In this document: in pieces, positions 41,036-51,225 of the stretch
Numbering within the stretch: position 1 is the stretch's first letter
Layout: each line of letters begins with the position of its first letter
NCBI GenBank assembly: GCA_945948185.1
Contig: CAMFAL010000005.1
Coordinates: 1-55,953 of the forward strand
DNA: 55,953 nt
Source of the DNA: an uncultured Clostridia bacterium
Lineage (GTDB): Bacteria > Bacillota > Clostridia > Oscillospirales > Oscillospiraceae
Direction of reading: 5' to 3'
Program-made: the position numbers and the translations under genes
The notes under the pieces: model-generated
What the model was told of the DNA's origin: nothing
What the model saw: only the letters and a program-made list of their open reading frames with translations
The model's database searches: none

Positions 41036-42206
41036 ATGAGATTTTCCGGCAAGAGAGGATATAATCCGCGGCCCGTTTGGCACCGCCCGCTTCCCGAAAG
41101 CTCTTGGCAATGCGCTCCGTCCGCTCCTTGTAGGAGGAATCCGCCAGCACTTTTTCCAGTGCCTCCCGGATATGATCCGGGTCCTCTGCGTTAAGGCGCA
41201 ATCCCATCCCAAGTTCCTCCATGCGATCCGCAATCGCCGCCTCCTCACTCTGCTGGGGGGCCAGCACCGTGGGGATGCCATACCAGATGGCCTCGCTGGC
41301 GCTGTTCATCCCGCAGTGGGTCAAAAACACATCCGCCCGCCGCAGAACAGCCAACTGATCCACTCGCTCCGCCGCCTGGATATGGGGTGGCAACTGTCCC
41401 AGAGTTTTCAGATTCTCCGCCGTCCCTACTGACAGGACAGCGTCCACATTCATGTCCGCCAGCGCCGCCACACAATCTTTGCAAAAACGCTTGCGGTCAT
41501 GCATGACCGTTCCCAGGGACACGTACACCAGCGGACGGCTCTTGACCGGCACCTGCTCCTCCCGCTCCGGCACAGAGGGACCGACAAACGCATAGCGCTC
41601 CGAAAAAGTCTCGGCCATAGGCTGAAAGTCCCGGGAAGTATAGACAATGGCGTTGGTCTCATTGTCGTTCTGCAGCAGGTCCGTGACCTTTTCAACCGGG
41701 TATCCGTGCTGCCGCAGCAGGGCCATCTTGCGGCCGATCCGGGGCATCCCCAGCAGGGACCTCAGCAACTCCCCTGCCTTGGGCTTCATCAGCTGGGCGG
41801 AGTGCTGATTAAAGGCGAAGGTAGTGGTGGAGCAGACATAGGGGATGCCCAGCTTTTTGGCGAAGAGCTTTCCCCAGAAGCAGACAGAATCTGAAACCAC
41901 TACATCCGGCTTGAATTCCTCCAGTTCCCGGCAGACCTTTCCCTCCAGGGTTAAAGTGGTGTCTGTCACCATCTCCACCAGGGCCGCAAAATCCCGTCCC
42001 ACCTTCTTATCCAGGTCCTTGGGTTGCGGCGGCAGGGCCTCATCGCAGCAGATCACCTCCGCACCAGCGGCCTCCAGCTTCTCCCGGAAGGGCTCAAACG
42101 AATAATAACGCACTTGATGCCCCATAGCCGTCAGCTGCCGCACGACTTCCACAGTGGGATTGGTGTGTCCCCAGGCTGGGATGCAGAAAAACACAATACG
42201 GCTCAT
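41034..42206 (-). CDS. MGT-family glycosyltransferase (GT1)
   Basis: A 390-residue GT-B enzyme of the macrolide glycosyltransferase/UGT type. The N-terminal domain starts VFFCIPAWGHTNPTVEVV. The C-terminal donor domain has PLVYVSLGTVMHDRKRF, then HIQAAERVDQLAVLRRADVFLTHCGMNSASEAI (the THCGMNS donor loop, seen as HCGMNSASEAIWYGIPTV). Family members decorate antibiotics, flavonoids or sterols. Its start overlaps the AbrB-like gene by four bases, so expression is coupled to that regulator. The substrate is unknown. Confidence 0.9.
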   Translation of the reverse strand: MSRIVFFCIPAWGHTNPTVEVVRQLTAMGHQVRYYSFEPFREKLEAAGAEVICCDEALPPQPKDLDKKVGRDFAALVEMVTDTTLTLEGKVCRELEEFKPDVVVSDSVCFWGKLFAKKLGIPYVCSTTTFAFNQHSAQLMKPKAGELLRSLLGMPRIGRKMALLRQHGYPVEKVTDLLQNDNETNAIVYTSRDFQPMAETFSERYAFVGPSVPEREEQVPVKSRPLVYVSLGTVMHDRKRFCKDCVAALADMNVDAVLSVGTAENLKTLGQLPPHIQAAERVDQLAVLRRADVFLTHCGMNSASEAIWYGIPTVLAPQQSEEAAIADRMEELGMGLRLNAEDPDHIREALEKVLADSSYKERTERIAKSFREAGGAKRAADYILSCRKIS

Positions 42207-42415
42207 GTTGGTTCCTCCCCTCTGAGGATGGCGTCAAACTGCTGAAACAGCACATCATCCTTGGTGATAACGATGCCCTGCTTCTCGTCCGCCAACACCA
42301 ACAGTGTATCCCCCGGCTTGATGTCAAACAGATCCCGGACCCCCTTGGGAATCACGATCTGGCCTTTCTCCCCTACACGAACAATCCCCGCATGTTTTCC
42401 TTTTGACTGCTTCAT
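42203..42415 (-). CDS. AbrB/SpoVT-type DNA-binding protein
   Basis: A 70-residue swapped-hairpin regulator. It has the canonical GIVRVGEKGQIVIPKGVRDLFDIKPGDTLLVLADE (shown in part as VGEKGQIVIPKGVRDLFD) of the AbrB/MazE superfamily. Its stop overlaps the glycosyltransferase start (ATGA). A 20-bp inverted repeat sits just past its promoter, so autoregulation is likely. No toxin-like gene is next to it, so an antitoxin role is not supported. Confidence 0.9.
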   Translation of the reverse strand: MKQSKGKHAGIVRVGEKGQIVIPKGVRDLFDIKPGDTLLVLADEKQGIVITKDDVLFQQFDAILRGEEPT

Positions 42416-42433
42416 TTAATGTTCCTCCCCGCA

Positions 42434-42453
42434 AAGTATGATTAGTTATACTT
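42434..42453. promoter_or_regulatory. Possible operator of the AbrB-like gene
   Basis: An inverted repeat AAGTAT-N8-ATACTT at 42434-42453 lies just downstream of the -10. A further AGTATAA element lies in the -10 region, giving direct repeats 16 bp apart on the minus strand. Confidence 0.45.
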
Positions 42454-42462
42454 TTCATGCTT

Positions 42463-42491
42463 ATACTACACCACACTATGTCCCCTGTCAA
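42463..42491 (-). promoter_or_regulatory. Sigma-A promoter of the AbrB-like/MGT operon
   Basis: On the minus strand TTGACA (42486-42491, exact), a 17-base spacer and TAGTAT (42463-42468). Confidence 0.7.
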
Positions 42492-42536
42492 GAAAAAGAC
42501 GGTGCTATCCGGAAAAATCCGGACAGCACCGTCTTT
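42492..42536 (-). terminator. Terminator of the V/A-type ATPase operon
   Basis: An imperfect 18-bp stem (AAAGACGGTGCTATCCGG with its near-complement) and short A-rich loop is followed on the minus strand by TTTTTCTT. It lies about 26 bases after the subunit D stop. Confidence 0.88.
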
Positions 42537-42562
42537 GTTTTTATTCCGCGGAGCAAGACCGC

Positions 42563-43276
42563 TTATGCGTCCTGAGGTGCTTCGCCGCTGGCGCCGAAAG
42601 CCTTCATGGCTCTGGCGTCCTCGGCCCGCTTCTCTTCCAGACTCTGCTTCAGGATCATATCCTTCACCTTCATCAGGCGGGTGGTGGTGGCACGGTCGTT
42701 CTCATCCAGCTTCATGGTGATATAGCGGATGGCAGCCTCGGTCTCGGGGATCATCACGTATTCCAGGGCATTGACGCGGCGGCGGGTCTTTTCGATCTCC
42801 TCCGCCATCAGCTGGGCGGATTTTTCGATCTCCGCCAGCTTCAGCATTTTCCTGAATACATGGCCCAGGGCATCCACAGCCGTATCCAACTCACCGGAGG
42901 TTGACGCGAAGCCGTAGGGATAGATGTCAGCGTCCGACTTCGTTTTGGTTTGGAAGTCATACACCGGCACGTTAACAGACATGATGTTCTGACTGCCCAT
43001 GGTCAGCTCCACACTCTGCTTGGGATACAGCAGCGCCTGCTCCAAAGCCTCAGAGCTCATGAGGGCGGAGGCCACGGTGAAGGACTTGTGGACCGTCATC
43101 AGCTCCTCCTCCACCTCAGCCCGGAGGGCACGGACCTCCCGGACAGTCTCCAAAAACTGCTTCATCAGACCGTCGCGCTTATCCTTCAGCAGCTTGTGGC
43201 CACGTCGGGCAGTCTTGAGCTTTCCTTTCAGTCGGGTCAGCTCCATGCGGGTAGGGGTCACCGTGATATTCGCCAT
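42563..43276 (-). CDS. V/A-type ATPase subunit D
   Basis: Central-stalk subunit D, 237 residues. It opens with ITVTPTRMELTRLKGKLKTA and consists of long N- and C-terminal helices (coiled coil, LLKDKRDGLMKQFLETVREV and ENDRATTTRLMKVKDMIL), as expected for a rotor shaft. The last gene of the operon. The ribosome site is GGAGGGGTGAG. It follows subunit B by 13 bases. Confidence 0.95.
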   Translation of the reverse strand: MANITVTPTRMELTRLKGKLKTARRGHKLLKDKRDGLMKQFLETVREVRALRAEVEEELMTVHKSFTVASALMSSEALEQALLYPKQSVELTMGSQNIMSVNVPVYDFQTKTKSDADIYPYGFASTSGELDTAVDALGHVFRKMLKLAEIEKSAQLMAEEIEKTRRRVNALEYVMIPETEAAIRYITMKLDENDRATTTRLMKVKDMILKQSLEEKRAEDARAMKAFGASGEAPQDA

Positions 43277-43289
43277 GGCTCACCCCTCC

Positions 43290-44675
43290 TTAATTCTCGT
43301 CTTTCTTCGGCCAGTACTTCTCAATATACTCGGGTTTGATCCGTTTCAGCTCACTCTTAGGCAGGATGCTCAGCAGCTCCCAGCCCAGGTCCAGGGTCTC
43401 CTCGATGGAACGGTTCTCCTCATAGCCCTGATTCACGTAGCGGCGCTCAAATTCGTCGGCGAATTTGGCATACAGCAGGTCCGTGGGAGTCAGAGCGGCC
43501 TCGCCCAAAATGGACATCAATTCCTTGTTGTCCTTACCGGTGGCGTAAGCGGCGAAGAGCTGGTTCATGGTATTGGCATGATCCTCCCGGGTCTTGCCCT
43601 CGCCGATACCCTTATCCTTCAGACGGGACAGGGAGGGCAGCACATCCACGGGGGGATGGATACCCTGGCGGTACAAGGCGCGGCTCAGAATAATCTGGCC
43701 CTCAGTGATATAGCCGGTCAGGTCGGGGATGGGATGGGTCTTGTCATCCTCCGGCATGGTCAGGATGGGGATCAAGGTGATGGAGCCGGACTTACCCAGC
43801 TTCCGGCCGGCGCGCTCGTACAGAGTGGCCAGGTCGGTATACAGATAGCCGGGATAGCCGCGGCGGCCGGGGACCTCTTTCTTTGCGGCGGAAACCTCAC
43901 GGAGAGCTTCGGCGTAGTTGGTAATATCGGTCATGATGACCAGCACGTGCATGTCCTTCTCAAAGGCCAGATACTCGGCGGCGGTCAGAGCCATACGGGG
44001 CGTACTGATACGCTCGACAGCCGGGTCATTGGCCAGGTTGGAGAACATGACGGTACGGTCGATAGCGCCGGTGCGCTTGAACTCGCTGACGAAGAACTCA
44101 GATTCCTCGAAGGTGATGCCGATGGCAGCGAACACCACGGCGAAGTTAGCGGCCTCGTCGCCCCGCACCTTGGCCTGACGGGCAATCTGGGCGGCCAGGT
44201 TGGCGTGAGGCAGACCGGAACCAGAGAAGATGGGCAGCTTCTGTCCACGAACCAGGGTATTCAGACCGTCAATGGTGGAAACACCGGTCTGGATAAACTC
44301 GTTGGGGTAGTCACGGGCCGCCGGGTTCATGGGCAGGCCGTTGATGTCACGGTACTCCTCAGCCAGAATTTCGGGACCGCCGTCGATGGGACGGCCCATG
44401 CCGTTGAACACGCGGCCCAGCATGTCGCCGGACACGCCCAACTGCAGGGGATGGCCCAGGAAGCGGACCTTGGCATCCGCCAGGTTGATGCCGGCGGCAG
44501 ATTCGAACAGCTGGACCACGGCGGCGTCACCGTTGACCTCCAGTACCTTACCACGGCGGATGGAGCCGTCATGCAGTTCGATCTCCACCAGCTCGTCATA
44601 GGTGACGTTCTCCACCATGCGGACCATCATCAGAGGGCCGGAGATCTCCTCTACGGTCTTATATTCTCGAATCAT
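43290..44675 (-). CDS. V/A-type ATPase subunit B
   Basis: Non-catalytic nucleotide-binding subunit, 461 residues. It opens [18 protein letters not shown] and shows [39 protein letters not shown] (seen in part as [16 protein letters not shown], the degenerate P-loop), [19 protein letters not shown] and [18 protein letters not shown]. The start ATG shares one base with the subunit A stop (TAATG). It is the expected partner of subunit A. Confidence 0.96.
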   Translation of the reverse strand: MIREYKTVEEISGPLMMVRMVENVTYDELVEIELHDGSIRRGKVLEVNGDAAVVQLFESAAGINLADAKVRFLGHPLQLGVSGDMLGRVFNGMGRPIDGGPEILAEEYRDINGLPMNPAARDYPNEFIQTGVSTIDGLNTLVRGQKLPIFSGSGLPHANLAAQIARQAKVRGDEAANFAVVFAAIGITFEESEFFVSEFKRTGAIDRTVMFSNLANDPAVERISTPRMALTAAEYLAFEKDMHVLVIMTDITNYAEALREVSAAKKEVPGRRGYPGYLYTDLATLYERAGRKLGKSGSITLIPILTMPEDDKTHPIPDLTGYITEGQIILSRALYRQGIHPPVDVLPSLSRLKDKGIGEGKTREDHANTMNQLFAAYATGKDNKELMSILGEAALTPTDLLYAKFADEFERRYVNQGYEENRSIEETLDLGWELLSILPKSELKRIKPEYIEKYWPKKDEN

Positions 44676-46444
44676 TACTGCTCACCTCCCTGAGAAGCGA
44701 TGGCTTCGATCTGCTGCTCCATCTCGGCCTGGATCTTGGCGTAAGCCCGATCGTATTCCTCCACGGGCACGCTCTTGGCACGGCCGATCTGCTCACGGGC
44801 AGGAATGGTGAACAGCTTGCCCGCCTCGGCGCCCTGGGCAATAGCGGTACGGCACAGCTTCTCATAGCCCAGAATCAGGGCCAGCAGCTTGGCCTGCCGG
44901 TCATAGCTGGAATAGCCGTCAATGTCGGTGAAAGCGTTCTGCTGCAGGAAGTCCTCGCGGATCATACGGGCAACTTCCAGTGTCAGCTGGTCACCCGGAG
45001 ACAGAGCGTCCTTACCGACCAGCTGGACAATCTCGTTCAGGCTGGCCTCGTTCTGCAGGATGCTCATGGCCTGGGCCCGGCTCTGCATGAAGCCCTCGCC
45101 GAAGTTCTCATCAAACCAGGGCTTCAGGGTGTCCAGATACAGAGAATAGGAGTTCAGCCAGTTGATGGCCGGGAAATGACGCTTATAGGCCAGAGAGGAG
45201 TCCAGAGACCAGAACACCTTGACGATACGCATGGTGGCCTGGGACACGGGCTCGGACAGGTCGCCCCCCGGAGGGGAAACAGCGCCGACGGCGGTCAGGC
45301 TACCCTTGCGGTCATCGGAGCCGATGCACTCCACGGAGCCGGCACGCTCGTAGAACTGGGCCAGACGGGAGGCCAGGTAGGCGGGGTAGCCCTCTTCGCC
45401 GGGCATCTCTTCCAGACGGCCGGACATCTCACGGAGGGCCTCGGCCCAACGTGAGGTGGAGTCGGCGATAACGGCCACATCGTAGCCCATGTCACGGAAG
45501 TACTCGGCGATGGTAATGCCGGTATACACGGAGGCCTCACGGGCCGCCACGGGCATATCGGAGGTGTTGGCGATCAGGACGGTCCGCTTCATCAGGGACT
45601 CGCCGGTGCGGGGGTCCTTCAGTTCGGGGAACTCCCGCAGAACGTCGGTCATCTCGTTGCCGCGCTCGCCGCAGCCGATGTAGACCACGATGTCCACGTC
45701 AGACCACTTGGCCAGCTGGTGCTGCACCACAGTCTTGCCGGAGCCAAAGGGGCCGGGCACGGCCGCCGTACCGCCCTTGGCGATGGGGAACATGGTGTCG
45801 ATGATGCGCTGGCCGGAGCACAGAGGACGCTCGGGGGGATACTTGTGGCTATAAGGACGGCCCACACGGACCGGCCACTTCTGGGTCATGGTCAGGGGCA
45901 CTTCCCTGCCGTCGTCGGTCTTCAGGGTGGCGATGGTCTCCGTTACGTTGAAGGAGCCGCTCTTGATGTCGGTGATGGTACCGCTCATGTTGGGAGGCAC
46001 CATGATCTTATGGAGCACCACGGGGGTCTCAGGCACGGTGCCGATGATGTCGCCGCCGATCACCTTATCCCCCACCTTGGCGGTGGCGGTGAACTCCCAC
46101 TTCTTCTCGTGGTCCAGGGCAGGCACTTCCACGCCGCGGGCGATGTTGGTGCCCACCTTCTCCACGATCTTTTCCAGCGGGCGCTGGATACCGTCGTAAA
46201 TGCCCTCGATCATGCCGGGGCCCAACTCCACGCTCATGGGGGCACCGGTGGTCTCCACCACGGCGCCGGGGCCCAGGCCGGAGGTCTCCTCGTAAACCTG
46301 GATGGAGGCGGAGTCGCCCTTCATGGTCAGGATTTCGCCGATCAGACGCTGGGGGCCAACGCGGACCACGTCGGACATATTGGCGTCCGCCAGGCCCGTG
46401 GCTACCACCAGCGGTCCGGAAACTTTAACAACTTTACCGCTCAA
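44675..46444 (-). CDS. V/A-type ATPase catalytic subunit A
   Basis: The catalytic ATPase subunit, 589 residues. It opens [16 protein letters not shown] and has the P-loop [19 protein letters not shown], the catalytic-Glu segment [19 protein letters not shown] and [30 protein letters not shown] (shown in part as [14 protein letters not shown]). The non-homologous V-type insert ([20 protein letters not shown]) confirms V/A rather than F type. It follows subunit F with a 69-base gap. Confidence 0.96.
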   Translation of the reverse strand: MSGKVVKVSGPLVVATGLADANMSDVVRVGPQRLIGEILTMKGDSASIQVYEETSGLGPGAVVETTGAPMSVELGPGMIEGIYDGIQRPLEKIVEKVGTNIARGVEVPALDHEKKWEFTATAKVGDKVIGGDIIGTVPETPVVLHKIMVPPNMSGTITDIKSGSFNVTETIATLKTDDGREVPLTMTQKWPVRVGRPYSHKYPPERPLCSGQRIIDTMFPIAKGGTAAVPGPFGSGKTVVQHQLAKWSDVDIVVYIGCGERGNEMTDVLREFPELKDPRTGESLMKRTVLIANTSDMPVAAREASVYTGITIAEYFRDMGYDVAVIADSTSRWAEALREMSGRLEEMPGEEGYPAYLASRLAQFYERAGSVECIGSDDRKGSLTAVGAVSPPGGDLSEPVSQATMRIVKVFWSLDSSLAYKRHFPAINWLNSYSLYLDTLKPWFDENFGEGFMQSRAQAMSILQNEASLNEIVQLVGKDALSPGDQLTLEVARMIREDFLQQNAFTDIDGYSSYDRQAKLLALILGYEKLCRTAIAQGAEAGKLFTIPAREQIGRAKSVPVEEYDRAYAKIQAEMEQQIEAIASQGGEQ

Positions 46445-46513
46445 ATCAGAATACCTTCTTCCTTGGAAAATTCTCTTCCGAGGCTGTTCGTCTCACTTGT
46501 TGAGTCAGATGCC

Positions 46514-46831
46514 TTACAGAATGTCAGCACCGACCGCACGTTCGATCGCTCTTTGAATATTGTTCTTGCCGATGCCCAGAGAGCCTTCCCGACCGGGGAT
46601 CAGGATGATAGCGGGAGTCAGCTCGTCCTTGTAGCGGGACAGCACGTCCTCCATATCCTTTCCCACCGTCTCGGTGAGATAGATCACCGCGCAGTCGCTT
46701 TTGGCCAGCTCTCGAACCTTCTCCTTTGCCTCCTCCACGGAGGTGACAGGATAGGCATCAAGGCCCAGGGCACGGAATCCCATGACGGATTCCCAGTCGC
46801 CGATCACGGCGATCCGATACGTTGTTGCCAT
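46514..46831 (-). CDS. V/A-type ATPase subunit F
   Basis: Central-stalk subunit F, 105 residues. It opens with YRIAVIGDWESVMGFRALG and has a Rossmann-like fold (CAVIYLTETVGKDMEDV, then PAIILIPGREGSLGIGK). It follows subunit C by 12 bases. Length and the N-terminal GD motif fit the NtpG/AtpF type. Confidence 0.93.
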   Translation of the reverse strand: MATTYRIAVIGDWESVMGFRALGLDAYPVTSVEEAKEKVRELAKSDCAVIYLTETVGKDMEDVLSRYKDELTPAIILIPGREGSLGIGKNNIQRAIERAVGADIL

Positions 46832-46843
46832 CGTTACACCGCC

Positions 46844-47848
46844 TTACACATAGCTGGCCCGGAGCCGGGTACGGATCACATCGGCGGGCAGGCCCGTTCC
46901 ACGGCCCAACAGCAGGATGCGGAGATTGGTGTACTCCGTCTCCCGGGCTGCCAGATAGGCCAGCAGGGGTGCTTCGCCGAAGGCCACAGCCTGGGCGCCG
47001 GAGAGGTAGTCCCCCACCGCGTCGTCGCAGAGCTTTTCGAACTGGGTCATGGCGCCACCCCGCAGGATCTCGCTGCCGGCCTCGGCGGCCGCCTGGAACC
47101 GGGTGGGGCCATACAGCTCCATCAGGCCGCTGCCGCCGTCGGCGCTGACCTTCAGAATGGCCGCCTCGTCAATGTCGCCGCCCTCAAACAGAACGCCCCG
47201 CAGGAACTCCATGTTCTTTCCCATCCGGATGGTGCGGACCAGGGCCCGCAGGTTGGACGCGTCGATCTGGGCCTTCACGTAACCATGGAGGAATTCGCTG
47301 CCGGTGGCCTCTGCCACCGCATCCATGTCCCGGTAGCACCAGCGGTCCAGCACGATGTCTGCCAGCTGGGGATCCCGGGTGGTGTCCAGCACCTCCTTGG
47401 CCTCCGCGGCGGCGTCAGCCAGGCAGGCAGGCAGTTCCTCCGTCTTTCCGCTCTGGATGGCCTCCTTCAGCGTCTGGACGTCTACCCGGCCCATATCCAT
47501 CAGCATATGGCTGGGATCCGTTCCCATGGCGTCCGCCTTCAGGATGGCCTTCACGTTATGATAGTCGTATTTCAGTTTGAAAATGTCGATATACCTGGGG
47601 TCCGGCGCGCTGTCGGCCAGGTCGGCCAGAGTGGCCTCCCGGGCAGCGGACAGAGCCGCGTCCATGGCCTCCGGCCGGGTGGGGTCCAGTTCCGGATAAC
47701 CGCACTCCTGGAGAATCTTGACAGCTTCCTCATCCGTGCGGGCATCCAGCACCTGCTCCATCCGTTCCCGGGTCAGCAGACCGGTCTCCATGGCCCGGAT
47801 GCGGGCGGAGATGGCCAGGTAATCGGTGTCTTTGATTTTTTTCGCCAA
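46844..47848 (-). CDS. V/A-type ATPase subunit C
   Basis: The socket subunit linking rotor and ring (V-type C/AC39 family), 334 residues. The N-terminal segment is KKIKDTDYLAISARIRAME and the protein is all-helical (IDIFKLKYDYHNVKAILKA, then VGDYLSGAQAVAFGEAPLLAYL). I place the start at TTG 47848, which has GGAGGA 8 bases upstream and gives the family-like beginning. An ATG at 47869 overlapping the subunit E stop has only one base between GGAGG and the codon, so it is less likely. Confidence 0.88.
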   Translation of the reverse strand: MAKKIKDTDYLAISARIRAMETGLLTRERMEQVLDARTDEEAVKILQECGYPELDPTRPEAMDAALSAAREATLADLADSAPDPRYIDIFKLKYDYHNVKAILKADAMGTDPSHMLMDMGRVDVQTLKEAIQSGKTEELPACLADAAAEAKEVLDTTRDPQLADIVLDRWCYRDMDAVAEATGSEFLHGYVKAQIDASNLRALVRTIRMGKNMEFLRGVLFEGGDIDEAAILKVSADGGSGLMELYGPTRFQAAAEAGSEILRGGAMTQFEKLCDDAVGDYLSGAQAVAFGEAPLLAYLAARETEYTNLRILLLGRGTGLPADVIRTRLRASYV

Positions 47849-47865
47849 GACACTTCCTCCTTCAG

Positions 47866-48456
47866 TCATGCCTCCGGGAACAGCTTCTTTGCCACCGCTC
47901 CCGCGGTCTCCGCTTTCTGCAAACGCACCAGGGTATCAAAGGTGCAGTTGACCTCCACATTGCCGCTCCGCAGGATGAAGCCGCCCTGGATGGGCAAAGT
48001 CTCCTGAGAGAGGACCAGTTGCTTGCCGGAGGCTTTGTTGGCCTTTTCCACGGCGGCCTTACCCGCATGGTCCCGGTCCTCCGGAGAAAAAACCGCCTCT
48101 TCAGAGCCGGTGGAAGAAGCCTGGATCAGCAGGTCCGCCAGGACATCCACATACTGCTCCTGCGGCATGGAGCACAGCTTCTCCAGCGCCCGGATGTATG
48201 CCTTTTCCACCATTTCCTGTTTGGCGGCCAGGCAGACCTTGCGGGCCTCCATCTGGGCCGCGCTCACCAGACGCTCCTCCCGCTCGGCGGCAGCCTTCTC
48301 ATTCTTGGCTGCCAGCTCCGCGGCCTCGGCTTCCGCCCGGACCTGGTAACGGCTGGCGACCGTGTCCGCCTCCCGGCGGGCATTGGTCAGAACGCTGTCA
48401 ATCTCAGACTGTGCTTCCGTCTGGATCAGCTGCGTGATTTTTTCGATTCCCTTCAT
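47866..48456 (-). CDS. V/A-type ATPase subunit E
   Basis: Peripheral-stalk subunit E, 196 residues. The N-terminal half is a long charged coiled coil (SEIDSVLTNARREADTVASR, AEAAELAAKNEKAAAEREE), the C-terminal half a mixed domain ending near GGFILRSGNVEVNCTFDTLV, as in the NtpE family. It follows subunit K by 24 bases. Confidence 0.9.
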   Translation of the reverse strand: MKGIEKITQLIQTEAQSEIDSVLTNARREADTVASRYQVRAEAEAAELAAKNEKAAAEREERLVSAAQMEARKVCLAAKQEMVEKAYIRALEKLCSMPQEQYVDVLADLLIQASSTGSEEAVFSPEDRDHAGKAAVEKANKASGKQLVLSQETLPIQGGFILRSGNVEVNCTFDTLVRLQKAETAGAVAKKLFPEA

Positions 48457-48480
48457 ATCAGGTCTCCCCTTTCTATGGGG

Positions 48481-48978
<498 letters not shown>

Positions 48979-48983
48979 TTAAG

Positions 48984-50909
48984 TTATTCGATATCCACGT
49001 ATTTTGTCTGCATTGCCAGGGGACGGAAAGGCTTGCCGCCGTCCTCGTAGAATTTGCCGAAATACTCCAGGCACTGAAGCCGCAGGTCATGGACGTAGCA
49101 GCCCAGCAGGTTCAGGGCAAAGTTCAGCGCGTTGCCCGCCATGGAGATGATGATGAAAATGACGATGTTGCCGGGGATGGCACCCAGGGTGTTGAATACC
49201 TGGGCAATGACGCTGCCGGCCAGCATCAGGGCCATCAGACGGGCGTAAGACAGAATATCGCCGAAATAGCCCGTGACGTGGTTGTACAGGGAGCCAAAGA
49301 TGCCCATGATCTTGCCGAAGCCCTTTCCGGTGATGACGGGGCCGGCCAGGATCAGAACGATGCCTGCGTACAGCACCAGATTGGTGACACCCAGTGCCAT
49401 ACAGCCGATACCCGCAAAGACCACCCACCAGGTGACTTCCTCAAACAGGGCATCCAGGTACAGGCCCCGCTTTACCTTTCGGACAAAGCTGATGGCCATG
49501 CCGGTGACGATCTGCACCACGCCCAGAGCCATGGCGCCCACCAGGATCATCAGCGTGTCGTTCAGAGGCGTGAACAGCGCCGGCAGAGCAAAGTCGCCGC
49601 CGGTAGTCAGCTTCACCACCTGAGTCAGGAAGTCGCCGAAGAAGCCGCCGGTGATGGCGCCCATAATAAAGGTGCTGACGCCGCACAGGGTCATCAGACC
49701 GAACATGTGACCCATGGTTCCCTTGGGCCGGTACTTCTTTCCCACGATCAAACCCGCCAGGATCATCAGCAGGCCGTAGCCCATATCCGCCATCATGATG
49801 CCGTAAAACAGGATGAAGAACGGCGCCATCAGGGGGTTGGGGTCCACATTATCGTAAGCGGGCAGAGAGTACATCTCTGTCACCATGTTCAGCGGCTTGG
49901 TAAACCAATTGTTCTTCAGTTTGACCGGTACGTCGGGGATTTCATCCTCTGTGGGATCCGCTGCATCCCAGGCACAGCCCATCTGCTCCAGGAGCCTCTC
50001 CGTCTGCTGGAGATTTTCCGCCGGAACCCAGCCCTCGAAAAAGACGATGGTCCCATCCGTCAGCAGTCGTTCCGCGCCGGTCTCCTTGGAGGCCTCGGCA
50101 TTCAGACGATCCACATACATCCGAAGAGCGTCCCGGTCCTCCGCACTCTGGACAATGGCGGCGGTGGCCGCCTCCTGCCGGCGGCGGTTCTCCGCCAGCT
50201 TTCGGTCCAACTCCTCCACGTTCTCCGCCGCGGTTCCGGTCACGTTCTGGAAGGCCGTGGCGCTGAAATTGAAGGGCCGCAGGATCTCCTGCACCTTCTC
50301 CTCCTCCGAACGGTGAAGAATCAGCAAATAATACTTCTGTTGCTTGTCCGCATTGATCTCATAGAGCTCCGCCGCCGCATCCGCCGCCGCCAGCTCCGTC
50401 CGAATGGCGCCAGTGTCCGTGGCTCCCGGGCAAACACCCATGCGGAACACCGTGTGGGCGGTACCTTCCCGCTCCAACGGCAGGTCCATGGGAATCCAAG
50501 GCCGTAGCGCCGCCTGTCTGGACAGCAGCCGCGTCTCCTCGGCCTGCAGTCCGGAAAGCTCCTGAAGCAGCCCGCCTACCTTCTGACTGGCTGCCTTGGC
50601 TCTTTCCGCACTTTCGGTACTGAGGAACTCCTGCTCTGAAACCGCTTTCCGCTGGATGAACAGGCCGTCCTTGACCTGCCCGTAGCGCTTGATGGCGGCA
50701 AGGGCCGTGTTGACGTCGGCTAACTCCGTTCTGGTCTCCGCCAAAGCAGAGGTCCCGCGCTTCAGCAGCGCGGTCCAGGCCGGGTCTGCCAGCTTGTCAT
50801 CCGGCTCGCTGATCTCCACACACCCCAGCTTCAGGAGGCCTTTCAGCAGTTCTTCCCGGTGGTCGGCCATGGCAATCACGCGGAGTTTCTTCATTTTTAC
50901 AATGGCCAT
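48984..50909 (-). CDS. V/A-type ATPase subunit I (a-subunit)
   Basis: The stator membrane subunit, 641 residues. A soluble N-terminal half with coiled coils (LADVNTALAAIKRYGQVKDG, EELDRKLAENRRRQEAATAA) is followed by about eight membrane spans. Typical motifs are FFILFYGIMMADMGYGLLMI, GGFFGDFLTQV and FGDILSYARLMALMLAGSVIAQVFN (quoted in part as DILSYARLMALMLAG), which holds the arginine facing the ring. It begins the membrane part of the operon and starts one base after the subunit H stop. Confidence 0.94.
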   Translation of the reverse strand: MAIVKMKKLRVIAMADHREELLKGLLKLGCVEISEPDDKLADPAWTALLKRGTSALAETRTELADVNTALAAIKRYGQVKDGLFIQRKAVSEQEFLSTESAERAKAASQKVGGLLQELSGLQAEETRLLSRQAALRPWIPMDLPLEREGTAHTVFRMGVCPGATDTGAIRTELAAADAAAELYEINADKQQKYYLLILHRSEEEKVQEILRPFNFSATAFQNVTGTAAENVEELDRKLAENRRRQEAATAAIVQSAEDRDALRMYVDRLNAEASKETGAERLLTDGTIVFFEGWVPAENLQQTERLLEQMGCAWDAADPTEDEIPDVPVKLKNNWFTKPLNMVTEMYSLPAYDNVDPNPLMAPFFILFYGIMMADMGYGLLMILAGLIVGKKYRPKGTMGHMFGLMTLCGVSTFIMGAITGGFFGDFLTQVVKLTTGGDFALPALFTPLNDTLMILVGAMALGVVQIVTGMAISFVRKVKRGLYLDALFEEVTWWVVFAGIGCMALGVTNLVLYAGIVLILAGPVITGKGFGKIMGIFGSLYNHVTGYFGDILSYARLMALMLAGSVIAQVFNTLGAIPGNIVIFIIISMAGNALNFALNLLGCYVHDLRLQCLEYFGKFYEDGGKPFRPLAMQTKYVDIE

Positions 50910-50910
50910 T

Positions 50911-51225
50911 TCAGTGTTTCACAACCCTTCCGACAATAAACTCCGCAGCTTCCTCCAGGTTCCTGCCGGCCGCTTCCCGCAGGGCGGCGCTTTCCGCCTC
51001 CGCTGCATTCCGGATATCATCCGCCTGTTGGGCGGCCCGTTCTTCGGCCTGTTTCAGCAACTTCCGGCCACACTCCGCCGCGTCCGCACGTGTTTTTTCA
51101 AGCAGTTCAATACCTTCACGCTCAGCATCCGCAGCTATCTGGCGCGCTTCCGCCTCCGCGGCAGCTTTCCGCTCCCGCATCTGCGTCTCCAATGAAGTGA
51201 CCTTCTCAATTGCTTCCAGGGACAT
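50911..51225 (-). CDS. V/A-type ATPase subunit H/G (peripheral stalk)
   Basis: A 104-residue coiled-coil protein (REKAAAEAEARQIAAD-like: RERKAAAEAEARQIAADAER, then LLEKTRADAAECGRKLLKQA), ending AAEFIVGRVVKH. It is the first gene of the operon and pairs with subunit E in the peripheral stalk. Low-complexity Ala/Glu content makes the family hard to name from sequence alone, but position and pattern fit NtpF/AhaH. The ribosome site is AGAGGTGAA. Confidence 0.85.
   Translation of the reverse strand: MSLEAIEKVTSLETQMRERKAAAEAEARQIAADAEREGIELLEKTRADAAECGRKLLKQAEERAAQQADDIRNAAEAESAALREAAGRNLEEAAEFIVGRVVKH

Noticed and set aside
42203-42415. Antitoxin of a toxin-antitoxin pair.
   Set aside because: The AbrB-like fold fits, but the coupled gene is a glycosyltransferase and no MazF, PIN or similar toxin is near.
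45719-48007. A 762-codon rightward open frame opposite ATPase subunits A, F and C.
   Set aside because: It spans three real genes on the other strand and has no recognisable domain.
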